This document shows, in pieces, positions 10,910 to 38,049 of a stretch of DNA of 64,000 bases. The notes under the pieces were generated by a model, which worked only from the letters and a program-made list of their open reading frames with translations, did no database searches and had not been told where the DNA came from. The DNA comes from Membranipora membranacea (Eukaryota > Bryozoa > Gymnolaemata > Cheilostomatida > Membraniporidae). Within the stretch, counting starts at the first letter, position 1; each line of letters opens with the position of its first letter. The DNA lies in the NCBI GenBank assembly GCA_914767715.1, contig OU612068.1:30010001-30074000 (forward strand), written 5' to 3'. A program made the position numbers and the translations under genes.

Positions 10910-11218
10910 ATTTAAATAGAGAGTTGTGGTATCAAAACATCTAGCCAGTAGCTTTGAATAGAGTTATATGAGCTCTCAAAATGTAAGGAGTATCTTCTTC
11001 CCCAGCCATCCACCATTAGTGATGACATATGTTGAGGTTGACCAATCAGGTTGGAGCTCAGCTAGATTTCAAAGGCACCTGATTGGTCAACCTCAACATA
11101 TGTCATCACTAATGGTGGATGGCTGGGGAAGAAGATACTCCTTACATTTTGAGAGCTCATATAACTCCATTCAAAGCTACTGGCTAGATGTTTTGATGCC
11201 ACAACTCTCTATTTAATT
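10910..11218. mobile_element. foldback element with about 140-bp arms
   Basis: From AAATTTAAATAGAGAGTTGT at the left to the matching inverted end near 11218, the two arms are almost identical, meeting at ACCAATCAGG / CCTGATTGGT with a short spacer. An 82-codon frame over it is a by-product of the hairpin and not a gene. Near-identity of the arms suggests it is young. Confidence 0.75.
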
Positions 11219-11247
11219 TTTTGTCTGATGGCTATGCTGGGCAAAGC

Positions 11248-11382
11248 CATGGGACCCTGGGACTAACATGTCTTTACTTTGCCAATGTCCACTATCAACC
11301 ACCCAAAAAACGACATGGTGTTTTTTGGGTGGTTGATAGTGGACTTGGCAAAGTAAAGACATGTAAGTCCCAGGGGCCCATG
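11248..11382. mobile_element. hAT-like MITE, second copy, 135 bp
   Basis: Same family as 1266-1389: starts CATGGGACCCTGGGAC and ends GTCCCAGGGGCCCATG. It is flanked by the perfect 8-bp direct repeat GGCAAAGC at 11240-11247 and 11383-11390. It has inserted into an older foldback, whose GGGCAAAGCCCAG end it interrupts. Confidence 0.88.
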
Positions 11383-11563
11383 GGCAAAGCCCAGCTGTGG
11401 CAGTGGTTTAACATTCTTATTCTACATTACTAATTTAGATATATTTTATTATATAAAAAATAAACAAAAGAAAAACTCAACCTTGACTTGTTTTGTCTAA
11501 CAAGTTTTGGTGATTGTTCACTCGGAAGATAGATGTAGAATGGTTCCATTGTAGTGGTCAGTG

Positions 11564-11587
11564 CAATGAACTCCCTTCAGTTTATTG
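11564..11587. mobile_element. 24-bp micro-insertion of the CAATGAACT family
   Basis: The element begins CAATGAACTCCCTTCA and ends TTTATTG, flanked by GTCAGTG (11557-11563) and ATCAGTG (11588-11594), a 7-bp duplication with one mismatch. The inverted paralogous repeat near 10270-10290 has the uninterrupted site (TAGTGATCAGTGTG when read in this orientation), proving insertion. Confidence 0.78.
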
Positions 11588-11689
11588 ATCAGTGTGGACT
11601 TTTCGCACACAAACAACAATACCTATCTATTTCTATACTTACTATATACTTATTTTTAGATTGCTTGCTTTAACATCTAGACTGGGTGT

Positions 11690-12096
11690 ATGATCAAGGA
11701 GTAAATTGGTATGAATATAACATGGATGTTTATGTGCACAATAACAATAAGCCTGTCTTACCAAATGTCAGTTGGAAGAGCTTGTGTCTGGTTTCCACAC
11801 ATGAGTCATGACTAGCAAAGCTTGATATATTAGCTCTGATGACTAGTATGTAAAAGTATCTCATGCTAATGTATCTGCGCCTGCGCATTTGTACAGGAAG
11901 TACGAGCTGACCTTAGTACGAACTGGAAGTACGAATGTGCACAAGTACGAAACGATATAGATTCGAAGACATAGCTCCAATGAGTGGCAAATGGGGGGGG
12001 AGTCGGCTGAGCCCCTTTATCAATATCAGATATCTAAACTAGACATAATACTTAATAAGTGGTTGCAGGGAATGAGAAAAGAAATTCCCACTCAAT
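11690..12096. other. no gene seen
   Basis: Repeat-flanking sequence with no frame or RNA gene I recognise. It contains a homopolymer run of eight G around 11993. Confidence 0.5.
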
Positions 12097-14610
12097 ATGG
12101 ACCCTTTTGATCCTTCCAAGCTACCTTGTTGGCCCATTTGTGAATTGATAAAGGGTCCGGCCCTGATCAGCTTTCCCCTGCCCTTCTTCACTTTCTTGCT
12201 CCATATGTTGTTGTTTGCATTACCACGTTATTTCAGTATATTTACGACTCTCACACTTGTGTATGGATGGAAGTCAGCCCATGTTATTCCTCTGTACAAG
12301 AAAGGTAGTAAAACTAACCCTCTAAACTACAGACCTATCTCGCTTACTTGCATTCTATGTAAAATATTTGGACATGTTGTAGCCCATAACATTCACAATT
12401 ACTTTTCAGATCATAACCATCATCATCATCAACACCAAAACAACAGCACAGAAGATAGAATTGGTGCAAAATGACGCCATCAGATTCATAGGCAACCTGA
12501 AGGGCTGTGGTGCGAGTGTGACCGAAGCCAGGAATCAGCTAGAAATTGGGTCGCTGGAAGAAAGGCGGAGAAATCATCGGCTGTGTCTGCTCACCAAGAG
12601 TTCTTCAGAACGAGAACCAACACCATGCTCTCTCTAAAGCATATAATGAAATCACCGAAGACAGGGAAAAAGCTACAATGACCACCAGAGCAGCCGCCAG
12701 AGGTGAACCTAACTCTGTTGCCACAAACAAAAGTATTTACCACGCCAGTTTCCTGCCTCGGACAATCCGTGAGATGAGAGGGCAGAAAACCGCCCAACCC
12801 TAAACAGTGCCATGCTATTAAAACCACATTCCCTGGTCTAAACCTTGGTCCTAACATTTAGAGGCATCCCTAAACCGATTTCTTCGACAAATCAATAGGA
12901 TGTGCTACCTCATCTGAGGTAAGAAACTGAGGTAAGAAACACGGATTCTGTAAAAAGCATGGGTGCGACACCCAGCTTTTAAATACTGTACAGGATCTTG
13001 TAAATTTTTATGATGAAAATATTCCTGTGGACATCGCAGTTTTGACTTTTCGAAGGCCTTCGACGTCGTATCGCATAAAAAACTATCCGAGCAGATGCGC
13101 GTCATTGGAATAAACAACAAAACTCGTATGTGGATAGATTCGTGGCTATCCGACCGCCTTTTGTTTGTTACCGTAAACTTCGTTAAGTCTACGGCTAGAC
13201 CGGTTACGTCTGGGGTACCCCAAGGCAGCGTTTTAGGGCCTCTGTTATTCTTGATATTTATAAATGACATGCCGTCGCAAGTATCAACTAGCACTCTCAA
13301 ACTTTTTGCCGATGACTCCTTATTGTATCATCCCATTTCTAGCTCGACTGATAAAATGGACTTCCAACTTGACCTAAACAGACTTTATGACTGGACAAAA
13401 TTTTCACAAATGTCTTCTAATGTTGAAAAATGTCAGCATATGTGTATCGCTAGGAAATCATCAAATCACACTGTAACCCAGTACTCAATGTCTTCTGAGA
13501 TCATTGAAACTGTCAATGAAGTAAAATACCTAGGTGTTATTGTTGATAACAAACTTTCCTTTCCTAACTTTCCTTTCCTTTCCTAATGACAAATTTGTAG
13601 CAAAGCTAATAAGGTTCTGTTTATGCTCATGCGTAATCTTAAAAAGGCACGTCCTTAAGCCCGTAGACTAGCCTTTATTACCATTTGTAGGCCCAAATTA
13701 GAATATGCATGTCAAACATGGTCTCCACATCTGAATAAGCATGTGGACATGATTGAGGCTATTAATGGAAAAGCATTTCGTTGGTGTTATGGCATGAATA
13801 AGTTTGATAGTATTTCTCATCTTATGTTGTTTCACATTTGGCCTGACTTGAAAACAAAAAGGGCTGACTGTGATCTTTCCATGTGCGCTAGAATCGTTAC
13901 AGGTCAGGTCGCTCTTGATAAAGAGCGATTTCTACCACGCCAAGCGGATGAACGCTCGACATGATACGGAGGCACCAAGGGTAACATTAACACCGATGTG
14001 AAGAAGTACTTTTTCACCAATCGACTACACAGAGCTCCCTGACCAGACCTCATCCCACAGCCCATCTACTCCCTCCCCATTCCAGTGTGCTAATTTGTGT
14101 CTGCCATACTGATTATAGTTCTCTGTGTTATTTTTCTCATAATTACGTATATGAATTTCACATCTCATATGTACCTAGTCCTGCGCAATTCCTTCAGATA
14201 TGCCACTGAGAGATTTTTCAGACCGGTGGTCTCGTGCGGTCCGTCCATGTGTCTATCTCTACTGTATGCGAATGGGTTTATACTACCAACTTACTGATAC
14301 TAAGACATCTTGAGCATTATTACACCTCTAACCCAATTAACCCCCACACTATGGTTTGAGATTCGAAACTCTCCTGCTGAAATCAGGGCCTTTTTCACGC
14401 ACTTCACTGTGATCTAGTTGTGAGTCGTGGAATTCCGGCTGCTATAAACTGTTCCTAAAAACTGCATCTTTAATTCTGCCAATTTTCTTTGGACATTCAG
14501 CTGTCACTGACTACTGCCCTACCAATCACTGTACAGATGGGCTGTAAATCACTATAGAGGAGCATCAACGCCCGACGGTGATATAACTAAAGACAAAGAC
14601 AAAGATCAGT
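12097..14610 (+). pseudogene. second LINE ORF2 copy, rearranged and decayed
   Basis: Reverse transcriptase blocks appear in order: VIPLYKKGSK and NYRPISLTCIL (about 12285-12355), a corrupted KHGCDTQLLN stretch (about 12955), SGVPQGSVLGPLLFLIFIND (about 13208), LFADDSLLYH (about 13303, catalytic FADD), KYLGVIVDNK (about 13525) and LEYACQTWSPHLNKH (about 13700). A TTTCC-rich microsatellite breaks the frame at about 13560. Between 12440 and 12870 lies a piece from the C-terminal end of another LINE (IELVQNDAIRFIGNLKG, GSLEERRRNHRL), so the copy is a mosaic. The 3' end appears to be the ACAAAG short repeat near 14590-14606. It is divergent from the copy at 7085. Confidence 0.8.
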
Positions 14611-14733
14611 ATTCCAGCTGGAGTATATGAAGAAGATCAATATTTCTGACGCTAGCCGCTTGCAAGCCCACTATTCTATCAACAAACAATATTTATCATC
14701 TACAAACACTAACTACCCTGTCCCTAGCTAGAC

Positions 14734-14765
14734 CAATGAACTACCTCTGAAGAGGGAGTTCATTG
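14734..14765. mobile_element. 32-bp palindromic micro-insertion with perfect 7-bp duplication
   Basis: Arms CAATGAACT / AGTTCATTG enclose ACCTCTGAAGAGGG, itself partly self-complementary. It is flanked by GCTAGAC at 14727-14733 and 14766-14772, an exact 7-bp direct repeat. This is the longest member of the family seen and may be closest to the full-length form. Confidence 0.85.
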
Positions 14766-14772
14766 GCTAGAC

Positions 14773-15660
14773 CCTGGCTAGACTTGGTCACTACTAAATT
14801 TACTACTAAAATACATCACAATGACTTACTAACTAATGACTTATTATTATTTTATTATAGATATGTAACTGACTCTACCTACTACCAGGTTCAAATTACT
14901 CACCTCTAGCTTTGGTACTGCCATCCTAATCATAGTCCATCCAATGATTAAGTTATCACTTACCCCCCCCCCCACCCTCATCATCATGGGACAATGAGAC
15001 TGCCTTTACTTTGCCAATGTCCAGTACCAACCAACCCCAAACAAGGAGTAGGCCTAACAGCTGTAACAAGCTGTGAATCCCATAATTTTTATTAAGTCAT
15101 GTGGGATGATGTGATATTGTTCTTGTATATGTGGATGTGTGGGGGCCCCACTAGAGTTGTAGGCAATGGCAAGGCACATTGGTTTTGCAAGCATGTTATT
15201 ATGATTTTATGGGCGCCATATTATATTCCATGGATAATCCATCTGGTAAAGCCTGAACTGAATGTGGAAAAATAGCTTCTTCTTAACTGTTACCTAGCAC
15301 TCTAGAGGGAGGACATAATAACAGAAATAAAAAGAGTGTTGATGACACCTGGTGACAGCATATCGCATGCCTGTCTCTCTGTAGAATAAATAGGAAAGAC
15401 TGGACCAGTCGATGACCAACGTTTCATTAATTGTTAACGGTGATGTTTATCAATACATTCAAGTGGGAAACTGACATGAACCGCTCCTGTGTGTCTTGTA
15501 CTGAGAGTCTCGACCCTTAGAAAGAAGGTTAAAATGTATTGAACATGACGGGAATTGGTGTACTGAAATGACCTATGGTCAATTAGTAGAACCACAGAGA
15601 TGGTGTAGTCTAAATCATTACCCCCCCTCCCCGCATAATTTGTGTACAGAACACATGTAT
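14773..15660. other. upstream flank of DNAJC30, with a decayed MITE half
   Basis: CTTTACTTTGCCAATGTCCA at about 15007 is one arm of the hAT-like MITE without its partner. A C-run interrupted by A lies near 14960. A splice-acceptor-like TTTTTGTTGTAG at 15661-15672 directly before the DNAJC30 start suggests a 5' UTR intron in this stretch, but I cannot place its donor. Confidence 0.45.
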
Positions 15661-15674
15661 TTTTGTTGTAGATA

Positions 15675-16373
15675 ATGCAATCCTGCTGTGTCAACTACAT
15701 CAAGAACCTGTACCAGTTCATGCCCAGCAAATCGCTAGCTAATCCCATACGGTGTAACAACTTTCATACAACAAACAAGAACCGAAATCAAAAGTTCAAA
15801 TCTGCCACATATTATTATGATGTCCTGCACATCACCCCAAAAGCTACAAATAAACAGATAAAAGCTGCATTCTACCGATTGTCAAAACTTCATCATCCTG
15901 ATGCTAACATAGAAACTGGATCCATAGAGAAGTTTCATGAAATATCTGAAGCCTATGAAGTGTTAGGGAATCACTTTAGTCGTAGGAAGTATGATAGAGG
16001 TCTAATAAGACCGGAGCAGAGGACAGCTACAGCAGAAAATGAGGGAAATCAAGAAACGGCCTTCAAACCAGGTGCCTTCAAGGCTAGAGGCCCTATACAA
16101 ACTGGCCGTACTAAATACTATAATTTCGATGAATATTATAAGCAGCATTATGGAGACTGTGTGAAACAACAATTCCAAAAGAGACACGGTAAAGAAGTAG
16201 CGAGTAAAGCAGAACCCAAAGAAGAGATTCATGATTACACTCACCTAGTAGAAGATCCCATAATGGGCAGGATATTTGTGGGTTTAGGCCTCACCTTAAT
16301 GGCTGTCTACATTTGTATAGCTGCAAATCCTTCTGTTACCAAAAGACTGGAGGAGACTCCCAAATCGAAGTAG
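15675..16373 (+). CDS. DNAJC30: DNAJC30-like mitochondrial J-domain protein
   Basis: A single coding exon of 232 codons plus stop. Residues 1-40 are basic and nearly acid-free, fitting a mitochondrial presequence. The J domain spans about 46-110: YYDVLHITPKAT, the HPD catalytic loop at 74-76 that stimulates Hsp70 ATPase, and FSRRKYDRGL at its end; the YDRGL ending is characteristic of DNAJC30. Residues 146-158 (KYYNFDEYYKQHY) match the second conserved DNAJC30 block (N-F-D-x-F/Y-Y). A single membrane helix at about 201-220 (IFVGLGLTLMAVYICIAA) near the C-terminus agrees with inner-membrane anchoring. In mammals DNAJC30 associates with ATP synthase and helps complex I repair; a role here is inferred from orthology. 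The gene ends 291 bases from the convergent VPS37 stop. A methionine at residue 16 is an alternative start. Confidence 0.92.
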   Translation: MQSCCVNYIKNLYQFMPSKSLANPIRCNNFHTTNKNRNQKFKSATYYYDVLHITPKATNKQIKAAFYRLSKLHHPDANIETGSIEKFHEISEAYEVLGNHFSRRKYDRGLIRPEQRTATAENEGNQETAFKPGAFKARGPIQTGRTKYYNFDEYYKQHYGDCVKQQFQKRHGKEVASKAEPKEEIHDYTHLVEDPIMGRIFVGLGLTLMAVYICIAANPSVTKRLEETPKSK

Positions 16374-16664
16374 GATCTTTTGTGGATATAAATGCTATAT
16401 TTGCTAGTCCTTGCAAGCCTAACCCTGTGATTGACTTTTAATATGCTCAATGACCTCATGCATTATAATGAATAGGCATGGTCTCGTTTTCATTGACATA
16501 TGTGATAAACTATTTTTGTACCTGGTAGGCAAGTGACATAAAAATATACTAAGCATACAGTTTATAAATATTCACAAATTTTAAAGGATTCAAATTTTCA
16601 AATAGGATGTGTAATAATAACTACAGTGTGAGTGTGATGCAGAAGTTACAAGTATCGTTGTCTA

Positions 16665-18563
16665 TCAGTTTGACACTGGTGGTAAGTGTAATTGTGGCAT
16701 AGCCGGGTTACCATGCATCGGATATGGAGGATTGCCACCAGAGCCTGGGTATCCGGTATTGTGTGAAGTATTAGCTCCACCCCATGTACCATGACGAGCA
16801 TGCTGCTGTATCATTTCTCCCAATTTCTCAGACTTAATTTTTAGTAAATGTGTCTTAGTTCTCTCTTCCATGTATTTATCCAAAAACTCTTCACAGTCTA
16901 TGTTCTTATCCAGAAAGGTCTCGCTTAAACGCTAAAAGTAAAAATATCAACCATACATAACATTGAGTTGGTATTCAGGCAAGAAAAGGCAAGCTCCTTG
17001 CTTCACATCACTGTTTGTTGCAAAGAAAATTCATCCTATGCATGTCAAACAAATAGGTAACATTTCAAAGACTGGCTTTCCACATAAGAGGGAACAAAAC
17101 TCCCGATGCAAATTACACCTCATTCAGTAAACTTGAACATATGTATTACACTCACATCAGTGTCTTCCTCACTTTGTGCTGCTTTAGTCTGAAGCAAAGC
17201 ATGTGTGGTATCAAGAGACTGTCCCTCACTGGAAGAGTCTACAGTGCAACATGAATGAGAATAATATGCGTAAGACAAGAAAGTGACCTCACAACCACAT
17301 AATTATGTATATACAAGTTATCAAATACCGTAAACACATAAATCCTACTTTATATATCTATTTATGTCAAATTCAAATTGATAAACTAGTGATGAAGATG
17401 TAGTAAGTTATAACAAACAAAAAACAACCCATTGTTCGATGGCAAAGCCAGCATGATGAGCATCATGTCCGTTGAGGTTTTGGAGCATCGAAACCCGTGG
17501 CTAGGTACGAACAGTGTTCATTTATGAAAGAAAAAGCCCCAAATCTAGTTAACGCATAACATTAATCATTTGTTTTGCGCTTGCCACACATTGAGTGGAG
17601 ACGCACTATCACTTTGTTGGAGTTGAGACCAATCAACATTGGGTATTTCCGGCATGTCATTGCGATACATCAACAATGCATCGCAGGATAACGGAATTCC
17701 AAATATTTACATAGTTATCAAATAGACAGAGTGAAATATCAAAGATGTAAGCTATCGATGGAACAAACTGCATGTTACTCTGCTGACATAAACAGTATAC
17801 GCTGTCTGTATACTTAGTGTGGAGCTATGAGGAATGAGTCATTACAATACAGCTCAGCTATAAAATGCTTGCATCTCCATACACCAGGTAAATAGATTTG
17901 AGAATACAATTTCAGAACTATAGACAGTAATGCGGTTATAACAATATAACGAGGGACTTAATCAGTATCAACTGGCTATATGGGGCCAGTCTACATACCA
18001 AGCACTGATCGCAAGGTATCATACTCCTCTTTAAGCTTGCTGACTTTCTCATACTGTAAGATCAGATATTCTCGACCTTGATTGATCCTGGGCTGTAACT
18101 TCAGGTTGTATTCTGCCAAGCTCTTATTACTGGTTATCAGTATTTCTTTATCTTGAGACAAGTCCCTCACCTTGAAATTTCATTATTCGAGTTACCAAAG
18201 AATGATGATGTAAAAGTTCAAAGGCTTGTATGAATGTTGTAACGGCAATGTACTGCTGGCCTAAAGGGAATTAAGACTCAATTTAAAATGCGTTCATTTG
18301 TTGTATAGAGATTATCAATTTCAACAAGCCAAGGACTTGATTTTTACCAAACTAGGGCGGACCTTACAATCTTTGAAATAATTGTGGAACCGAACCTGCT
18401 GCAAGTCGTTGACTAAATCATCAAGTTTTTCATCATTATCATTGAGTCTCTGCAATTCATCCTTATCTAAATAAGTGAGAACACCCAGCGCCTCAGTCTC
18501 ATTAAAACTCATAGCTCCGTTGTTTCTGTTCGACACTCTGTGAAGTGTGTTTTCTCGCTGCAT
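16665..18563 (-). CDS. VPS37: VPS37 subunit of ESCRT-I
   Basis: Four coding exons on the minus strand (18563-18396, 18170-17999, 17238-17156, 16931-16665) join in frame to 229 codons plus stop; every junction is GT-AG. The Mod(r)/VPS37 domain covers most of the protein. It includes LQRLNDNDEKLDDLVNDL, KEILITSNKSLAEYNLKLQP (the hallmark ASNxSLAExNL block), EYDTLRSVLDSSS, HALLQTKAAQSEEDTDRL and FLDKYMEERTKTHLLKIKSE. The C-terminal tail is Gly/Pro-rich, as in VPS37B/C, and probably unstructured. VPS37 pairs with TSG101, VPS28 and MVB12/UBAP1 on endosomes to sort ubiquitinated cargo. A TTTTTTTCAG acceptor lies two bases upstream of the chosen ATG, so a 5' UTR exon is likely. The vertebrate A/B/C/D paralogue cannot be assigned. 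Confidence 0.93.
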
Positions 18564-18651
18564 CCTGAAAAAAACCCACAACTTATTACTCTTCACTTAC
18601 TCACTATTTACTTATCACTCTCTATCTCCCCCTCCCTCATTCTATAATAAC

Positions 18652-18688
18652 CATAAACATATAAATACTAAGTATTTATATGTTTATG
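18652..18688. mobile_element. 37-bp palindrome with 8-bp target duplication
   Basis: CATAAACATATAAATA and its exact inverse are separated by CTAAG. The hairpin is flanked by ATAATAAC at 18644-18651 and 18689-18696. It has the anatomy of an extremely small foldback insertion, distinct in sequence from the CAATGAACT family. The AT-rich context makes chance more likely here than for the other family. Confidence 0.65.
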
Positions 18689-20932
18689 ATAATAACTATT
18701 TCACACTCGTATGAGATCAAAGAGTTTTTACCAAACCATTATTAAGCTGACATTTGAATCATTAAAAGCTTATCTATTAGGAAAGAGCGAGCTAGATCTC
18801 GAGATGAATTAAGTTGTCACAAATCATATCTCATCGCCACAATCAAGCAAGTGGTTCATGGGGTTTACCATCATCCTTGACAGCCCTCCTTCACAGTAAG
18901 CTAGCAAGCGTAGAGATGTCTCATCATTGCCATATGCAGCGTATTAATAATTTCTATTTTCCGATCCCGATCATAAAGAAATCAATGTCCACAAAGCGCA
19001 AATAAGAGTAAAATCACACTGAAGATGATGCATGGTACTACTCATAAGCCTAAAGAAGGAGGAATTTGACCTTACCACTACAGTACAATACTCCTGCAAA
19101 GATTTCAAACATGTTCCATACAGTATGATATAACATATATATATGACAACTAGATTAGTCTGAGCCCCCAGACCACTGCCCCCGCCCGACAGCCCCCCGC
19201 TTAAATCGATGAAGTTTAGGCCTAAGCTCAGGTGCTAAACACAGTGACAATACCCAATTTATAGCCCATTGCTAGCTGAGATTATATACGATGTTACTAA
19301 TTGTACGTACATACTGTTCATCTAACAACAAATTCAGATTACATAATTGGAAGAAAATCTTGTTTTACCTTCTTAATAAACTATGCACTGCTCTGTGATG
19401 GGCTGATTGTATTCGATGTCAATACAACAAGTTACAATAACTTGTGATTCTTTGGTTGTTGCTGGCTGATCCCTAGCTGTGTTGAATGACAGATAGTTCT
19501 ATAAAAGAAGAGTCTATGATGACAGATAGATTTGTAACTGAGACACTGTGTGATGCTGAGTCACGGTTGACTTAGATAAATTGTTGAACTAGTACTACTA
19601 GTACTATCTAATCTATATCACTATCAGTGACTATATATTTATTATAGTTAGAAACTGTTGACTCACTCACTGAAATTCTTTTTCTACCTCCGTTCAAAAC
19701 TTCACAATGTTCACAGATACTCTAGACAATAGACAGCATCTGTTTGGACAATACAGTATTTTACAAACGTTGAACAATTACAGTCCAAATTGTATACATT
19801 TCCTACACTTTTTCCAAAAAGAATATTTACAGAATATGTTTGTTGATGAAACAGGAAATAAGTTTAGTAGCTAAAAAGGAAAAAACTAGAGTCATCCAAA
19901 GATCTTTTTATGCAGGAGGGCACAACTCCTCTAACTATCAGAAACTATATCTCTACAACTGAATTTTGATCCTCTTTTAGGGCACTGAAAGCCCAAAAAC
20001 ATAAAAAATTCTAAATTTTAAGTAACCTATCACCTATTATGAGTTAAATTATCGGGTTTTAGCGCCATTATCTGGCAATTAGCATCAGATTAACTTATCA
20101 ATTCTTCTGCGGATGTGTTGACTCTGTCCGCCATATTGATTGCGCTCAATGGACAATAACATTGTAGTAATTCAATGAAGATCAAGTAAAACATATGATA
20201 TGTCATCAATTTTATGAATCATCAGTGTGTTCACAATCGCAAGTATCATGTATACATTGCCATGGCTCAACACATACTCCTATGACATATGAGTGGATAG
20301 GTGAAAAGATTAAATGTTGTGTGAGGTAAGATATGGTTACGGTATTATTAGTATAAGAAGGAATGAATTGGTTGGACGGCAAAAGCTCTACAATAATTGT
20401 TTTCAATAGATAGGATGGTTGGTTTAAACTCAATTTGTTGGATAAATAGAGACCATGTTAACATTTACCTAGAATTATAGTTGGTAAGGTAGCTAGCGAA
20501 GCTATGTGAGGAATTTGTAGCTGTCAGATTAAGGATTTTGAATAAGAATGAAGGATTTAGTCTCACTCACTCTTAGATTATTATTTACTTAGAACAATTT
20601 GTTGATGGTGGCATAATAATATCACTAAGTTAAGTAAGTTGGTAACAATGTTACCATCGTCCTAATAGTCAAGCAAGCAAATAGCAATCTGTGATTATTG
20701 TCTTTTGGCATGTTTGTTACCATGACAAGAGCGGGAACTTGGATTGATCCCACTCAATCATAGATAGGTCTACTAGAAAATCACGGCTGTGGAGAGCGGG
20801 TATAAGTTAATTTATTAATCTACATTGTGACACACTACTATGGCTCCTTGCTTGACCTAGCAAACAAAACTTTTACATGACACGGCCATAGATAGGCATC
20901 TGGATTTTCCATTTTCAAAGCCTCCTAAACAT

Positions 20933-20968
20933 CAGATTCAAGGCAAACTGATTTTGCCTTGAATCTGG
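20933..20968. repeat. 15-bp inverted repeat hairpin upstream of KAT6
   Basis: CAGATTCAAGGCAAA returns as TTTGCCTTGAATCTG after a short loop, about 230 bases before the KAT6 start codon. It could be a small foldback remnant or an RNA or DNA hairpin. No target duplication was seen. Confidence 0.55.
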
Positions 20969-21191
20969 TGCATATGATTTTGATGGCAAACTTTTTCCTA
21001 TTATTATATTTGTTTCATATTAGACGCAAGATTGCAAGTAGGCCTGTGGAAGCACACAGCACTGGGTTGGGCGTTTTAGCAAATATGTGCAGAGTCCTAT
21101 ACCTGTGGGGGTAACCTAAAACATATGAAAACACTTTTGCAGCTGCTGTGGAGGCGAAACTAACCGCCTTGAGCTGTTGTGACATCTCACA

Positions 21192-36972
<15,781 letters not shown>

Positions 36973-38049
36973 CTAGTTATTATAAATATCTCAATTTTCT
37001 GATTTTTTACTTTTATAGTTGACATGAAAATGTGTAGGTGCATACACCCTGCATAGTTTAATGCAAATGCAAGAAACACTCTTTGTTATGAACGACTGCT
37101 GATTCCAATCGCAGCATATGCCTTTTTTTCTGTATTTTTCCGATTGAATACATAATGCGTCTCGAAAAATTAAAAGAAAAAATGAGGTATTGAACCATGA
37201 AACTATTTTGTTATTCAATTCTTGCTTTTATCCATTTTTCTTGATGTTTTTCTCTGCTTTAGTCGATTTATTTATTTTTATGTTTCATCTCTTACACTGG
37301 AAGTGAAGCATTTTGTCCAAGTAACTAACTCTCTGCTTCATAATGATTGTTATACATTATTTGCAATCATTCATAATTGTACATGGCAGCATTTATATGT
37401 GATTAAAACTAAAACGGTTAACTTGAGGAATATCATAGGTTGGTTCAGTTTAAGACTCTCACTTTTCACTCTGGTCATCACTTTATGATACAGCTTTGGT
37501 CATCAACATATCAACGGAGTTATCTGGCATTATGCCTCATCATTAACATGGCATTAGACCAAAAGGGAATTTTGTATCAGATTCAAACAAAACAAGCCGA
37601 TCACAGTCTACCTTCCAACTCTTCAAATTTGGCTGCACATGGAGAAGCTTGCTGAATGTCATACATCCAAATCTCGCAGCAAACTTTGTGTTTGTGACAA
37701 AATAAACCAACCAACTCATACAAACTCTCTCACACACTGCCATTTATTTAGACAGTATGTATGCTGGTATTGTCAAGAGCGCACATATTTGTTGTCTGGA
37801 TTGTGATGCCCAAACTGCTAATGGGATATCTGACAACAGGAAAATCTGCGTTTTCAGTTTCAGACAAATCAACATAATCAATACCTAATATTAAACAGTA
37901 TTATAGTGCCAAGAAAACGCAACTTTAAAGTCAAGTTGGTTATATTTATGCTCATCATATTCATGCGGAGGCCATACATTGTGCCCTTGGGCTGTCACTT
38001 CATTAGCTTGATAGATAGACATAGATCTTGCTCATACATACTGTGGCAG
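36973..38049. other. KAT6 3' region and upstream flank of the sodium channel gene
   Basis: The KAT6 3' UTR followed by a possible promoter for the ENaC gene. Candidate poly(A) signals include AATAAA near 37699. No additional coding exon was recognised. Confidence 0.45.

Larger units (their letters stand above)
10742..11670 (-). repeat. inverted second LINE 3' tail, split by nested foldback insertions
   Basis: 10742-10855 is the reverse complement of 10387-10505 at high identity, and 11420-11670 continues as the reverse complement of 10235-10400. Between them, 10856-11419 holds further elements. The outer one is bounded by AAACCACTGC and GCAGTGGTTT. Inside it are a long foldback and the hAT-like MITE. 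The order of nesting gives a relative insertion history. Confidence 0.65.
18600..21191. other. 2.6-kb divergent intergenic region (VPS37 and KAT6 upstream)
   Basis: The region separates the 5' end of VPS37 (minus) from the 5' end of KAT6 (plus), so it should hold both promoters. No exon or RNA gene was recognised. It contains the 37-bp palindrome at 18652, the hairpin at 20933 and a direct CTAGTACTACTAGTAC-like palindrome near 19590. Confidence 0.5.

Noticed and set aside
10968-11216. 82-codon open frame as a possible gene
   Set aside because: It lies across a near-perfect foldback, so both halves are reverse complements; it is a by-product of the repeat.
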